A stretch of DNA of 38,284 nucleotides from Gammaproteobacteria bacterium. GTDB lineage: Bacteria; Pseudomonadota; Gammaproteobacteria; S012-40. The position numbers and the translations under genes are program-made. The notes under the pieces were generated by a model. That model did not search any database. It was not told the DNA's origin and was given only the letters and a program-made list of their open reading frames with translations. The stretch spans positions 1 through 38,284 of the forward strand of contig JAOUHV010000027.1 in the NCBI GenBank assembly GCA_029884425.1, read 5' to 3'. Positions 26,370 to 36,429 of this stretch are shown piece after piece (within the stretch, counting starts at the first letter, position 1; each line of letters starts with the position of its first letter).

Positions 26370-26576
26370 TACGGGCTCCGAACATCATTTTTGGGAGAGT
26401 TGGCAGTGTAGCATGTGACTGCAACAAGGGTAACCAAGCATGAGAGTGTGCGGCCAATCACACAACGAGTGGAAATTGTTAAATAAATATACGTTTAGAG
26501 ACGCTCTTAATGGGATGTAAGCGGGGAGCAGTAGCGGAACGGATGAAGTAGCAACTCAATCTGTGGGGTTTTTAGC

Positions 26577-28301
26577 ATGAAAAAAGGACTGCTGGGATCC
26601 TTTTGGCTGGAAGCTGTCGTTCTGATATTTGCCGCTTTGGTGTTGCTGCTAATCAACGAAGCCTATGGCAATTTTGCCACGATTGTGCAGCTCAATAGCG
26701 AGCTGAGCGAATATCAGCATCGTCTGCGTGCGGACGTGATGAGTGTTCACATTTTGGTTCACGAAAAACCCGAATCGGAAGATCTGCGTCAGGATTGGGA
26801 AACCCAACTGACGGGCCTGTTTGGTCGTATGAATACCAATCATCATCAAATGGAGGAAATATTGCACTCCGTGGGATTGTCATTTGATGATGAGTTGCAT
26901 GAGTCAATGGATGAAAATCTGGAAAATTTGTACGAATACGGCAGGCTCATGATCAGTGTCGAGGGCAATAAATTTCTCCAGACAGAGCATGAATTTGACG
27001 GTGCGTACGAATCGACAATGGCGCTCATGGCGGCACACCAGCAGGAGGTTAAGCAGGCCATCAGTATTGCAAGAGCTGAGTATCGTGAGCAATTCGAGCA
27101 ATTGATGATTACGGTGCTGCTGCTGTTTGTGGTCATGCTTGGCTTGTTGGGATGGTATCAGTATCGCACCGCGCGCCTGCACAATCGGCTGCAGGAACAG
27201 ATTCGCGCCAGTTGGGCAATTACCGACAACTTGGTTGATGGGGTAATTACGCTGGATGCTAGAGGCATAATCCGAGCTGCCAATTCGGCAGTAACACATG
27301 TTTTGGGTTATACGGTGGATGAGTTGATTGGTAAGTCAATAGAGACTTTGATGCCGCCTGAGCATGTGGGAAAGCATGATGCCTACGTTGAAAAATTCTT
27401 AACGACCGGTGTTAGAAAAGTGATTGGTGTTGGGCGTCAAACAAGAGCCAGACACAAAGATGGTCGTTTGGTGTCAATCTATCTGGGTGTCAGTGAATAT
27501 TGGCTCGATGGCAAGCACTGGTTTGTTGGTGTGTTGCGGGATGTTACTCGCGAGCTTGAACATGAGCGCGATTTACTGCAGGCCAAAGAGCGAGCAGAAG
27601 CGGGAAATCGCGCAAAAAGTGAATTTCTAACGGCAATTACCCATGAGGTGCGCACGCCGTTGAATGGTATTATTGGGCCGCTGAGTTTGCTGAAGAGCGA
27701 TTGTCTGGAGGGGCAAAAAGAGTTTGTGGATCTTGCATATCAGTCGGCCAATGATTTGTTAAAACTGCTGGACTCGGTATTGGCGTTCAATCGTATGGAT
27801 TCGGAGCATGTGGTGTTGCAGTCCATGGATATCGATTTGGCGCAATTTTCCAAGGATATCTTGAGAGAGTTTCAAATTACGGCAGATAAAAAACAGTTGG
27901 CCCTGCATTTGGAATTGCAATCATCGTTGCCATCGGCGGTGAGACTGGATGTGTTGCGTGTGCGTGAAGTGGTAGATCATCTGCTGGAGAATGCAGTGAA
28001 ATTTACCGAAAAAGGCAGCGTCACTTTAAGTGTAAGTTACAAAAACAGCCCGTTGTCATCAAGTGTAGTATTTGCAGTTTGTGATACAGGTGAAGGGATT
28101 GCGCAAGAAAACCACGAGCTTATTTTTCAGGCATTCAAGCAGGTTGATGGCAGTATTACTCGTCGTCATGGTGGCTTGGGCTTGGGACTGGCGATATGTC
28201 GCCGATTGACGCATTTGATGAACGGTTCACTGACCGTGCAGTCCGAGCCTGGCAAGGGGAGTTGTTTCTATTTTGAATTGCCGGTCGAGCTTGTTGGCTG
28301 A
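26577..28301 (+). CDS. Membrane-bound PAS histidine kinase (orphan)
   Basis: The 574-residue kinase has a helix at about residues 10-28, a periplasmic helical sensor region to about 175, a second helix (176-196), a PAS domain (about 215-325; VDGVITLDARGIIRAANSAV), a HisKA domain with H-box FLTAITHEVRTPLNG (phospho-acceptor His356), and an ATPase domain with N-box LLENAVKF, DTGEGI and GGLGLGLAIC. The H-box resembles those of hybrid kinases, but no receiver domain is attached. No response regulator adjoins it, so the partner is unknown. It is divergent from nhaA across 207 bases, which leaves open a role in sodium or pH control (inference only). Confidence 0.9.
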   Translation: MKKGLLGSFWLEAVVLIFAALVLLLINEAYGNFATIVQLNSELSEYQHRLRADVMSVHILVHEKPESEDLRQDWETQLTGLFGRMNTNHHQMEEILHSVGLSFDDELHESMDENLENLYEYGRLMISVEGNKFLQTEHEFDGAYESTMALMAAHQQEVKQAISIARAEYREQFEQLMITVLLLFVVMLGLLGWYQYRTARLHNRLQEQIRASWAITDNLVDGVITLDARGIIRAANSAVTHVLGYTVDELIGKSIETLMPPEHVGKHDAYVEKFLTTGVRKVIGVGRQTRARHKDGRLVSIYLGVSEYWLDGKHWFVGVLRDVTRELEHERDLLQAKERAEAGNRAKSEFLTAITHEVRTPLNGIIGPLSLLKSDCLEGQKEFVDLAYQSANDLLKLLDSVLAFNRMDSEHVVLQSMDIDLAQFSKDILREFQITADKKQLALHLELQSSLPSAVRLDVLRVREVVDHLLENAVKFTEKGSVTLSVSYKNSPLSSSVVFAVCDTGEGIAQENHELIFQAFKQVDGSITRRHGGLGLGLAICRRLTHLMNGSLTVQSEPGKGSCFYFELPVELVG

Positions 28302-28315
28302 GTGTCGATTGTTTT

Positions 28316-29248
28316 TTATCTAAACGAATCCAGGCATTGGTAGCTGTTTTTTTGCGGTTGCCATCCCAGTTGTTCGCGGGCACGGCGGCTGTCGATGGCC
28401 AGAGCGTGCTGCAATCCCTCAACCCAGCCAGGTTCGCCAGCGCTGCCGGTAAATTTCCATAACAATCGATGCAGGCGTATCAATGGCGCGAGTGACAGCG
28501 CGAAGTTGTATCGATGCCGGTATTGAATCATGGATTTGAACGAGAGTGGTGGATCGGCGGCGAGATTAAATGCACCGTGAGCACTGTTTTTTAATGCCAG
28601 ACAAATTGCCTGGCAGACATCTTCTTCCCATACGCATTGAGTGAGCGGCTGTGGATCTGGCAGGCGCGGGTAGCAGGGCTGACGTAATAAATTGCGCAGC
28701 AGCGGTTGAGCATGTGAGCCCAAAATAACATGCGGTCGCAGGCGTACAATGCGTGGCGCGTGAGGCACTGATTCCAATTCATCAAGAATTTTTTCCACGG
28801 CGACTTTGTCTTCGGCGTAGGCAAAGCCAGTCATGGCGCGTAGCGGCTGGCGTTCGTCCATGATGGCTGGATTGTCAGCCCAGGCACCGTACACCACCGC
28901 ACTGGAGAGATGAATCAGCGCGGGAATGCGATGGGCAATGCAGCGCTCAAACACATGGCGGCTGGCGCTGACGTTCAGCTCACGAATCAATTCGCGATGA
29001 TGGCGACGATGTTTGAGCCAGCCAGGGATGACGACAAATGCCATGTGAATCACCGCTTGCTGGTTCGGCATTAATTCATCCAGTTTTTCCGAACGGATAT
29101 CAAATTGATGATGTTGATATTTTGGATGATTCAGCGTGGTTGGCTGTAAATCAACGCCGGTGATTGCGCTGATTTCGGGATCGGCACATAGGCTGGGCAG
29201 TAATGCTCTGGCGAGATGGGATGACGCGCCAGTGATTAAAATTTTCAT
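28316..29248 (-). CDS. NAD-dependent epimerase/dehydratase-like (extended SDR) protein
   Basis: A 310-residue protein of the extended short-chain dehydrogenase type. MKILITGASSHLARALLPSL starts a Rossmann fold, though the usual TGxxGxxG glycines are partly replaced (TGASSHLA). The active-site Ser is in HLSSAVVYG and the Tyr/Lys pair in YAEDK. Substrate and reaction are not evident. The ATG at 29248 is chosen because the fold starts there; it overlaps the monooxygenase stop by 4 bases (ATGA), so the two are coupled. The stop lies 14 bases from that of the convergent kinase gene. Confidence 0.82.
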   Translation of the reverse strand: MKILITGASSHLARALLPSLCADPEISAITGVDLQPTTLNHPKYQHHQFDIRSEKLDELMPNQQAVIHMAFVVIPGWLKHRRHHRELIRELNVSASRHVFERCIAHRIPALIHLSSAVVYGAWADNPAIMDERQPLRAMTGFAYAEDKVAVEKILDELESVPHAPRIVRLRPHVILGSHAQPLLRNLLRQPCYPRLPDPQPLTQCVWEEDVCQAICLALKNSAHGAFNLAADPPLSFKSMIQYRHRYNFALSLAPLIRLHRLLWKFTGSAGEPGWVEGLQHALAIDSRRAREQLGWQPQKNSYQCLDSFR

Positions 29249-30312
29249 GACTGGGGCGAAAAGGCTGGCATCACTTGTGATGCCAGGACGAGCATGGATT
29301 CCTGTACCTGTTCGCTGGGAAGCGCGCCCGCGCCGATGGCGCATAACACATGCGTGACGCCGTGTTGTTGCAGTTGCCGAAGTTTGGCAATGCAGTGGTC
29401 AGGATCACCGACGATGGCCATGCCCAGGGTTTCCAGTACGCGCAGGTGAATTACCTTGGTGAACAGGGTGTGCAGCGTTTCCATGCTTTTGTAGTATTCG
29501 TAACTGCGGTACATTTTTTCCAGAATAGGCCGGGTTTGATTGAGCAAATGGCTGTAAAACCATTCCAGTGCCGGTTTGGCAAGCTGACGTGCGCGCTTGC
29601 CGTCTTCCAGACAAAATATGCCGACAGTCATGCCGACGTGGGCAGGTTTGTCGGGGTGTAATTGTTGCCAGCATTCGCGGTAGCGACGAATGTCTTCTTT
29701 GACCATGAACCACGGTTTGAACGGGCCGACCAGTACCGCCGCTTGCTGCTGGGCGGCGAGTTCAAAACTTTCCGGGCTGACTGCCGCTGCCCAGAGGGGG
29801 GGATGGGGTTGCTGCACGCATTTGGGTAATACGTCCAATTGTTCAAACTGGAAATGCTCACCGCGAAAATTAACCGCCTGGCCGCTGAACGAGGCACGGA
29901 TAATGTCGAGAGATTCCTGGGTCAAATGGCGACTGTTGGCCATGTCTGCACCAAAGACCTGATATTCTTGTGGAGAAAATCCCCGGCCATAGCCGAATTC
30001 CACCCGGCCACCAGAGAGCACATCCAGGGTCGCCAATTGCTCTGCGACGTGAATCGGGTGGTGATAGGGGAGTGGCACAATCCCGTGGCCCAGCCGCAAT
30101 CGTTGAGTTCGCTGGCTGGCGGCGGCAAGAAATAATGAGGGGGAGGAGCTGTGCGAATAGGCGCGCATGAAATGATGCTCAACCAGCCACGCTGCGCGAA
30201 ACCCGAGTTGATCGGCCAGTTGCCATTCATTCAGCGTGTCGGCAAAGACCTGAGATTCGGTTTTGTGACTGTGTGGCGGAACGGAAAGCTCGTAAAACAG
30301 ATCAAAATGCAT
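29245..30312 (-). CDS. Luciferase-like flavin-dependent monooxygenase
   Basis: The 355-residue protein belongs to the bacterial luciferase-like family, TIM-barrel enzymes that use reduced FMN or F420. Signs are MHFDLFYELSVP at the start, WLVEHHF, RLRLGHGIVPLPYHHPIHVAEQLATLD, LSGGRVEFGYGRGF and VGDPDHCIAKL near the end. The substrate is unknown. The ATG at 30312 begins the barrel; an in-frame start at 30354 would add 14 residues unlike the family. It precedes and overlaps the epimerase-like gene, which suggests a two-step modification pathway, with no further evidence. Confidence 0.88.
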   Translation of the reverse strand: MHFDLFYELSVPPHSHKTESQVFADTLNEWQLADQLGFRAAWLVEHHFMRAYSHSSSPSLFLAAASQRTQRLRLGHGIVPLPYHHPIHVAEQLATLDVLSGGRVEFGYGRGFSPQEYQVFGADMANSRHLTQESLDIIRASFSGQAVNFRGEHFQFEQLDVLPKCVQQPHPPLWAAAVSPESFELAAQQQAAVLVGPFKPWFMVKEDIRRYRECWQQLHPDKPAHVGMTVGIFCLEDGKRARQLAKPALEWFYSHLLNQTRPILEKMYRSYEYYKSMETLHTLFTKVIHLRVLETLGMAIVGDPDHCIAKLRQLQQHGVTHVLCAIGAGALPSEQVQESMLVLASQVMPAFSPQS

Positions 30313-30373
30313 GAAATTGGCCGTCCGTTTGTGATTACGGCTATGTTTTTGCAAATAAATTTATAGTGTAATC

Positions 30374-30401
30374 TTGACGGTTTTGGGTTACACAGTAAAT
30401 A
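30374..30401 (+). promoter_or_regulatory. Possible promoter of the mla operon
   Basis: TTGACG (30374-30379, five of six consensus bases) and TAAATA (30396-30401, three of six) are separated by 16 bases. They lie 65-92 bases before the mlaF start, the only gap upstream of the operon. The -10 match is poor, so this is tentative. Confidence 0.3.
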
Positions 30402-30465
30402 GCTAATTATTTTTGCAAGCCTAGTCCATTCAACCAGCCCTGTTGGGCGATTAACGACACAGAAT

Positions 30466-31290
30466 GTGCACGCAGTGAACGGATTAACACAAGATATTTT
30501 GGTGAGCATACGCTCAGTCCACTTCAGTCGCGGAGAGCGGAAGATTCTCAATGGCATGGATCTGGATATTCCCCGAGGCAAAATAACCGCGATCATGGGT
30601 CCCAGTGGCACCGGCAAAACGACGGCGCTGAACCTGATCGGCGGACAGATTTACCCTTCTGCGGGCGATGTGCTGGTGGATGGTTTGTCTGTTCCTCGGT
30701 TGCGTCGGCGGGAATTATTCGCATTGCGCAAGCGGATGGGGATGTTGTTTCAGAGTGGCGCATTGTTTTCTGACCTGAACGTGTACGACAATGTTGCGTT
30801 TCCTTTGCGTGAGCATACGGACCTGCCTGAGCCCATGATTCGCGATCTGGTGCTGATGAAACTGGAAGCGGTGGGATTGCGTGGCGCACGCGAACTGCGG
30901 CCCAATCAGTTGTCGGGCGGCATGTCTCGACGGGTGGCGCTGGCGCGGGCCATTGCGCTGGATCCGATGATGATGATGTATGATGAGCCCTTCACCGGCC
31001 AGGACCCCATCACGGTGGGGGTGTTGATGAAATTGATCCGGCAATTAAACGACAGCTTGGGGATGACCAGCATTATTGTTTCTCACGACGTGCAGGAAGT
31101 CTGCGCGATTTCCGATTACATTTACCTGATTGCTGATGGCCAGGTGATGGCGAGCGGAACGCCCGATGAGTTGGGGCGCGACGCATCAGAATGGGTTCAG
31201 CAGTTCATGCAGGGGAAGCCGGATGGTCCTGCCGCATTTCATTTTCCTGCGGAAGATATTGCCCTGGATCTGTTGGGCGAGGCGCGCTGA
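30466..31290 (+). CDS. mlaF: MlaF, ATP-binding subunit of the Mla phospholipid transporter
   Basis: A 274-residue ATPase that powers lipid movement between inner and outer membrane through MlaFEDB. It is close to E. coli MlaF throughout: [20 protein letters not shown] (Walker A at 45-53), [39 protein letters not shown] (signature), Walker [17 protein letters not shown], and the C-terminal [18 protein letters not shown] tail. Start is a GTG without a strong ribosome-binding site; GTG codons a few residues in are alternatives. The stop overlaps the mlaE start by one base (TGATG). Confidence 0.95.
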   Translation: MHAVNGLTQDILVSIRSVHFSRGERKILNGMDLDIPRGKITAIMGPSGTGKTTALNLIGGQIYPSAGDVLVDGLSVPRLRRRELFALRKRMGMLFQSGALFSDLNVYDNVAFPLREHTDLPEPMIRDLVLMKLEAVGLRGARELRPNQLSGGMSRRVALARAIALDPMMMMYDEPFTGQDPITVGVLMKLIRQLNDSLGMTSIIVSHDVQEVCAISDYIYLIADGQVMASGTPDELGRDASEWVQQFMQGKPDGPAAFHFPAEDIALDLLGEAR

Positions 31291-32072
31291 TGATGGGTGT
31301 GTTTCAGCGGTTGGGGCAGTGGGCGCTGGGCATGTTTCAGCGCTTGGGTCGTGGACATCTGTTTTTGTTGCGGGTTTTGTCGCAAGTCCCCATGGCTGTG
31401 CTGGATTTCCGTTTATTGGTTCAGCAACTGTATTTTGTTGGCGTACTGTCGCTGATGATCATCGCTGTGTCTGCGCTGGCAGTGGGCATGGTGTTGGGGT
31501 TGCAGGGTTATAACACCCTGGTCGACTTTGGTGCCGAAGCGTCCTTGGGGCCGATGGTGGCCTTGTCGCTGGTGCGTGAACTGGGGCCGGTGTTGACCGC
31601 GCTGCTGGTGGCGGGTCGAGCGGGTTCGGCATTGACGGCAGAAATTGGTTTGATGCGCGTTACTGAGCAATTGCCATCGATGGAAATGATGGCGGTTGAT
31701 CCGTTTCGCCGGGTAATTGCGCCACGGTTTGTTGCTGGCGTGTTGTCCATGCCCTTGCTCGCGGCGGTGTTTAGTGCGGTGGGTATTCTGGGTGGTTATT
31801 TTGTCGGCGTTGGTTTGCTGGGTGTGGACACTGGTGCATTTTGGTCGCAAATGCAGGCCAAAGTAGGCTTTGAAGAAGATATTATCAACGGCGTAGTCAA
31901 AAGCATTGTGTTTGGCGTGGCGGTGACCTGGATTGCGGTGTTTGAAGGTTATGATGCAGCGCCCACGACCGAAGGTGTCAGTCGTGCGACAACGAGAACA
32001 GTGGTGCATAGTGCATTCGCAGTCTTGGGGTTGGATTTTATTCTGACCGCGCTGATGTTTGGAGGGAATTGA
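31290..32072 (+). CDS. mlaE: MlaE, permease of the Mla phospholipid transporter
   Basis: The 260-residue permease has five to six helices and the MlaE motifs: [25 protein letters not shown] (read in two parts), [25 protein letters not shown], and [21 protein letters not shown]. It sits in the inner membrane between the two MlaF subunits and the MlaD ring. The start ATG at 31290 overlaps the mlaF stop. A second ATG one codon on (31293) is equally possible. Confidence 0.95.
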   Translation: MMGVFQRLGQWALGMFQRLGRGHLFLLRVLSQVPMAVLDFRLLVQQLYFVGVLSLMIIAVSALAVGMVLGLQGYNTLVDFGAEASLGPMVALSLVRELGPVLTALLVAGRAGSALTAEIGLMRVTEQLPSMEMMAVDPFRRVIAPRFVAGVLSMPLLAAVFSAVGILGGYFVGVGLLGVDTGAFWSQMQAKVGFEEDIINGVVKSIVFGVAVTWIAVFEGYDAAPTTEGVSRATTRTVVHSAFAVLGLDFILTALMFGGN

Positions 32073-32073
32073 G

Positions 32074-32541
32074 TTGAACCACAAAAGCACAACAGAAATT
32101 GCAGTCGGTATTTTTGTGGCCATTGGCTTGGCGGCATTGTTCATGTTGGCCATGAAGGTTAGCAACCTGAGCAATGCGACCAGTGATAATACCTATGCGC
32201 TTACCGCTAAATTTGAAAATATCGGTGGGCTGAAAGTGCGTTCTCCGGTCATGATGGCCGGGGTGCGTATCGGCCAGGTGACCGACGTGCGTGTCGATGC
32301 CGAAACTTTTGAAGCGGTGGTGACCATGGAGATTGAGCAGCGGTTTACCTCGCTTCCCAAGGATACCAGCGCGAGCATTTTGACTTCCGGTTTGCTTGGT
32401 GAGCAGTATTTGGGCTTGGAGGCCGGTGGCGATAGCGAGGCGCTAAAGCACGGTGACGAAATTCGCATTACCCAATCGGCGTTCGTGTTGGAGCAGGTGA
32501 TTGGTCAGTTTCTGTTCAAAAAGGCTGCCGGGGATGAATAA
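32074..32541 (+). CDS. mlaD: MlaD, MCE-domain lipid-binding ring protein
   Basis: The 155-residue protein has one N-terminal membrane helix (TTEIAVGIFVAIGLAALFML) and a single MCE domain (FENIGGLKVRSPVMMAGVRIGQV; SGLLGEQYLGLE). In E. coli six copies form the ring through which phospholipid passes above MlaE. I chose the TTG at 32074 because GGAGG lies at 32061-32065 and the family starts there. The short helical tail ends KKAAGDE. The end of the gene overlaps the TolC-like gene by 8 bases. Confidence 0.93.
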   Translation: MNHKSTTEIAVGIFVAIGLAALFMLAMKVSNLSNATSDNTYALTAKFENIGGLKVRSPVMMAGVRIGQVTDVRVDAETFEAVVTMEIEQRFTSLPKDTSASILTSGLLGEQYLGLEAGGDSEALKHGDEIRITQSAFVLEQVIGQFLFKKAAGDE

Positions 32542-33901
32542 ACGTTGGCTGCTGCCAGCGCTGTTGCTGTTGTCTGGCGGTGTGGCGGCGGACCAGGGTG
32601 TTTACACTTTGGAGCAGTTGACGCAAATGGCCTTGCAAACGGATCCTCGCATCAGCGAGCGGGAGCAATTGGTGGCTTCCGCTCGTGCATTGCAGCGCGA
32701 AGCTAAAGAGTCTGGCGGCGTGAAGGTGGATACCAATAGCTTTTTGGCCATTGCGCCGGCAGTGAACGGCGGTCTTTTTGAAGAGGTGGCCTGTGACCCC
32801 TCCGTCGTTGAGTGCAAGGTTCGTGACGATCGCTTTGATCTGGTTCAGGGCTTGTCGCTGTGGACCTATCTGGAATTTAGCGTCATCAAACCTCTGAGCA
32901 CGTTTGGCAAGGTGGAAAATTTTGCCGAGGCTGCTCGCCACAATGTGACAGTCAAAGAAAACGATGTGCGCATCCAGCGCGGTGCCACCATGCTTGATGT
33001 CCGGCGTGCCTATTACGGTCATTTGGCCTCGCGCAGCACGGTGCTGTTTTTGACCGATGTGAAACGACGCGTCGGCAATGCCGAAACGCTGGTACAGGAC
33101 TGGCTGGATCAGGGAGAGGGCAATGTTCGGCAATCAAGTCTATACGCCATCCAATCTGCCAACAAATTAGTCTCTGCCTACCTTGCCCAGGCCGATGGAA
33201 TACAAAAAATCAGTCTGGACGGTTTGAAGGTGCTCAGTGGCATTGGCTTGCAGGGGGAGCTGAGTTTGGCCGAAGCCTCACTCGCCCCGGTGCCTTTGCC
33301 TACGTACGATTTGGTGGGCTTGCAGGATCTCGCGTTGCAACGACGCCCGGAAATGCGCCAGGTCGAGGCCGGCTTAAAGGCCAGACGTGCTTTGGTGGAA
33401 GCCAATAAGGCGATGGTGCGGCCAAACTTATATGCCGGTGTGGCGGGGGTGTATTCCGCAGCGCCGGGTCGGGATAGGCTGGATAATCCATACATCTATG
33501 ACCCATTCAATGATTATGGTGTGACGCCGCTGCTGGGCTTGCAGTGGAGCTGGGAGCCTGGCGTACAGAGCGCGCGCGTTGATCAAGCTAGGGCGGAATT
33601 GAGTGCATTGATTGAAAAGCAAAGTCTGGCGCGCAACGGTATTCCCTTTCAGGTAGCTGAGAAATATCATGAAATGCACGCCTATCACGATTCGTTGTTG
33701 GCGCTGGAGGAAGGGGCCAAGTCTGCGCGGCGCTGGATGGTGGCGGCATACACAGATTTTGAAGCTGGGCTGGAAACGACCGATAAACTGGTTGCTGCGT
33801 TTCAGGCCTACGTGCTTGCGTACACGGAGTATTTGAAAACCGTGTATGAATACAACATGCGGGTGGCGCAGCTGGATCAGGTCACAGGAGCATATGAATG
33901 A
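32534..33901 (+). CDS. TolC-family outer-membrane protein encoded inside the mla operon
   Basis: The 455-residue protein has a signal peptide (MNKRWLLPALLLLSGGVAA) and the OEP layout of TolC-family channels: two halves of long helices (YTLEQLTQMALQTDPRISE; LVGLQDLALQRRPEMRQVEA) with strand segments between them (FSVIKPLSTFGKVEN; GLQWSWEPG). Such proteins form trimeric outer-membrane channels. A pair of cysteines (CDPSVVEC) sits in the first half and could form a disulfide. The gene overlaps mlaD by 8 bases and mlaC by 4, so it is translationally embedded in the operon. The mla operons I know of from E. coli and Pseudomonas have mlaC directly after mlaD, so this insertion is unusual. A role in lipid traffic is inferred from position only. 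Confidence 0.88.
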   Translation: MNKRWLLPALLLLSGGVAADQGVYTLEQLTQMALQTDPRISEREQLVASARALQREAKESGGVKVDTNSFLAIAPAVNGGLFEEVACDPSVVECKVRDDRFDLVQGLSLWTYLEFSVIKPLSTFGKVENFAEAARHNVTVKENDVRIQRGATMLDVRRAYYGHLASRSTVLFLTDVKRRVGNAETLVQDWLDQGEGNVRQSSLYAIQSANKLVSAYLAQADGIQKISLDGLKVLSGIGLQGELSLAEASLAPVPLPTYDLVGLQDLALQRRPEMRQVEAGLKARRALVEANKAMVRPNLYAGVAGVYSAAPGRDRLDNPYIYDPFNDYGVTPLLGLQWSWEPGVQSARVDQARAELSALIEKQSLARNGIPFQVAEKYHEMHAYHDSLLALEEGAKSARRWMVAAYTDFEAGLETTDKLVAAFQAYVLAYTEYLKTVYEYNMRVAQLDQVTGAYE

Positions 33902-34503
33902 GAAAATTGGTTTTCGCGTGGTTAGTGCTGGGCTTGTTTGTATCGCAGTCCCTGGCTGCGGCGCAGCCGCCGCAGCAATTGGTAGAGCAAACTGCGCAAA
34001 AAGTGCTGGGCAAACTAAAAACAGATCGCGAATTGATCAAAAAAGACCCAGGCTACATTCATGGTCTGGTTGATGAATATGTGCTGCCGCATTTTGATTT
34101 TGAGGGTATGGGGCAGTGGGTGTTGGGCAAATACTGGCGCACGGCTAGCGAGTCGCAACGCAGTCAGTTTGTGGCGGAATTCCGTACCTTGCTGGTGCGC
34201 ACCTACGCTACGTCGCTGACGGAATTTACCGATCAAAAAATCACCTACTTGCCGATGCGAGGCAAGGAGGCTGATGGTGATGTGACGGTGCGCTCCGAAG
34301 TGGAGCAGCCTGGTAGTTTTCCGGTGCCGATCAATTATCGTCTGCACAAAAAGGGTGATGCCTGGAAAGTGTACGATGTCACCATTGATGACGTCAGTTT
34401 GATTGCCAATTACCGGACAAGTTTTTCCAGAGAAATCAAAGATTCCGGCATGGATAAGCTGATCCAGTCTCTGGCCGAGCGCAACAAAAAGGCCGGCTCG
34501 TGA
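33898..34503 (+). CDS. mlaC: MlaC, periplasmic phospholipid carrier
   Basis: A 201-residue secreted protein with a signal peptide (MRKLVFAWLVLGLFVSQSLA) and MlaC family features: VDEYVLPHFDFEGMGQWVLGKYW, ASESQRSQFVAEFRTLLVRTYA, VYDVTIDDVSLIANYRTSF. MlaC shuttles phospholipid across the periplasm between MlaD and the outer-membrane MlaA complex; no mlaA is in this window. The ATG overlaps the TolC-like stop (ATGA) and has AGGAG 7 bases upstream. Confidence 0.94.
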   Translation: MRKLVFAWLVLGLFVSQSLAAAQPPQQLVEQTAQKVLGKLKTDRELIKKDPGYIHGLVDEYVLPHFDFEGMGQWVLGKYWRTASESQRSQFVAEFRTLLVRTYATSLTEFTDQKITYLPMRGKEADGDVTVRSEVEQPGSFPVPINYRLHKKGDAWKVYDVTIDDVSLIANYRTSFSREIKDSGMDKLIQSLAERNKKAGS

Positions 34504-34799
34504 GCATTGAGCTGACCGAGCTTTCTGCCAACCGCTACCGGGTGTCAGGAGTGCTGACTCTGACGAGTGTGGCCCAGGCTTGGCGGCAGCGACTGTTGCC
34601 GGACGCGGCGCCTGGGGTTGAGTTGGTGCTGGATCTGTCCAACGTTTCCCATGTGGATAGCGGGGGGTTGGCGTTGTTGATCGCCTGGACACGGCAGGCG
34701 CGTGGGGCAGGTTATTCTCTGGTGTTTAGTGGGGTTTCGGCGCGAATGGCGTCCCTTGCCCAGGTCACTGGCGTAGATCGGGTGTTGACCATCCAATAA
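34500..34799 (+). CDS. mlaB: MlaB, cytoplasmic STAS protein of the Mla transporter
   Basis: A 99-residue STAS-domain protein with VLDLSNVSHVDSGGLALLIAW, the loop that in STAS proteins contacts the partner. MlaB binds MlaF and supports assembly and activity of the ABC complex. The GTG start overlaps the mlaC stop (GTGA). Length and position match E. coli MlaB (97 residues) and complete the Mla set MlaF, E, D, C, B. Confidence 0.9.
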   Translation: MSIELTELSANRYRVSGVLTLTSVAQAWRQRLLPDAAPGVELVLDLSNVSHVDSGGLALLIAWTRQARGAGYSLVFSGVSARMASLAQVTGVDRVLTIQ

Positions 34800-34822
34800 A
34801 TCCAGCTTTCATTACCTGAATG

Positions 34823-34860
34823 GCCCGCAGTAATGTTATTATTGCGGGCTATTTCTATTT
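34823..34860 (+). terminator. Terminator-like hairpin between mlaB and ibaG
   Basis: GCCCGCAGTAA (34823-34833) pairs with TTATTGCGGGC (34839-34849) with one G-T pair and a short loop. TATTTCTATTT, a T-rich but interrupted run, follows. It likely ends most mla transcripts and lets some pass into ibaG-murA. Confidence 0.7.
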
Positions 34861-34884
34861 ATAGATGTCACGAAATTAAGACTC

Positions 34885-35127
34885 ATGCAGCCAAATGAAA
34901 TAAAAACACTGATCGAAGCCGGGTTGCCTGGGGCGACGGTGATACTCGGTGGCGAGGGTTGTAACTCGCAAGTGACCGTGATTAGCGAAGATTTTGCGGG
35001 CAAGTCATTGTTGCAGCAGCAACGGATGGTCTATGCCGCGCTTGGCGACAGATTCCGTACTGGAGAAATCCATGCGCTGTCGGTCAAGTCCTATACCCCG
35101 GCCCAATGGGCTTCACGGGGATCCTGA
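34885..35127 (+). CDS. ibaG: BolA-family protein IbaG
   Basis: An 80-residue BolA-like protein, near-complete match to E. coli IbaG (YrbA) in length and pattern: LIEAGLPGATVILGGEGCNSQVTV, GKSLLQQQRMVYAALGD and IHALSVKSYTPAQW. BolA proteins pair with monothiol glutaredoxins around an iron-sulfur cluster; the Cys at GCNSQ may be a ligand. It lies 28 bases before murA, as in other Gammaproteobacteria. The ribosome-binding site is weak. Confidence 0.93.
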   Translation: MQPNEIKTLIEAGLPGATVILGGEGCNSQVTVISEDFAGKSLLQQQRMVYAALGDRFRTGEIHALSVKSYTPAQWASRGS

Positions 35128-35149
35128 AAACATGTCTGAGAAGTATTAA

Positions 35150-36415
<1,266 letters not shown>

Positions 36416-36429
36416 GCGGAATTATTGTC

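Noticed and set aside
26405-26433. Possible nhaA promoter (TTACCC, 17 bases, TACACT on the minus strand)
   Set aside because: The -35 matches only three of six bases; too weak to list as a feature.
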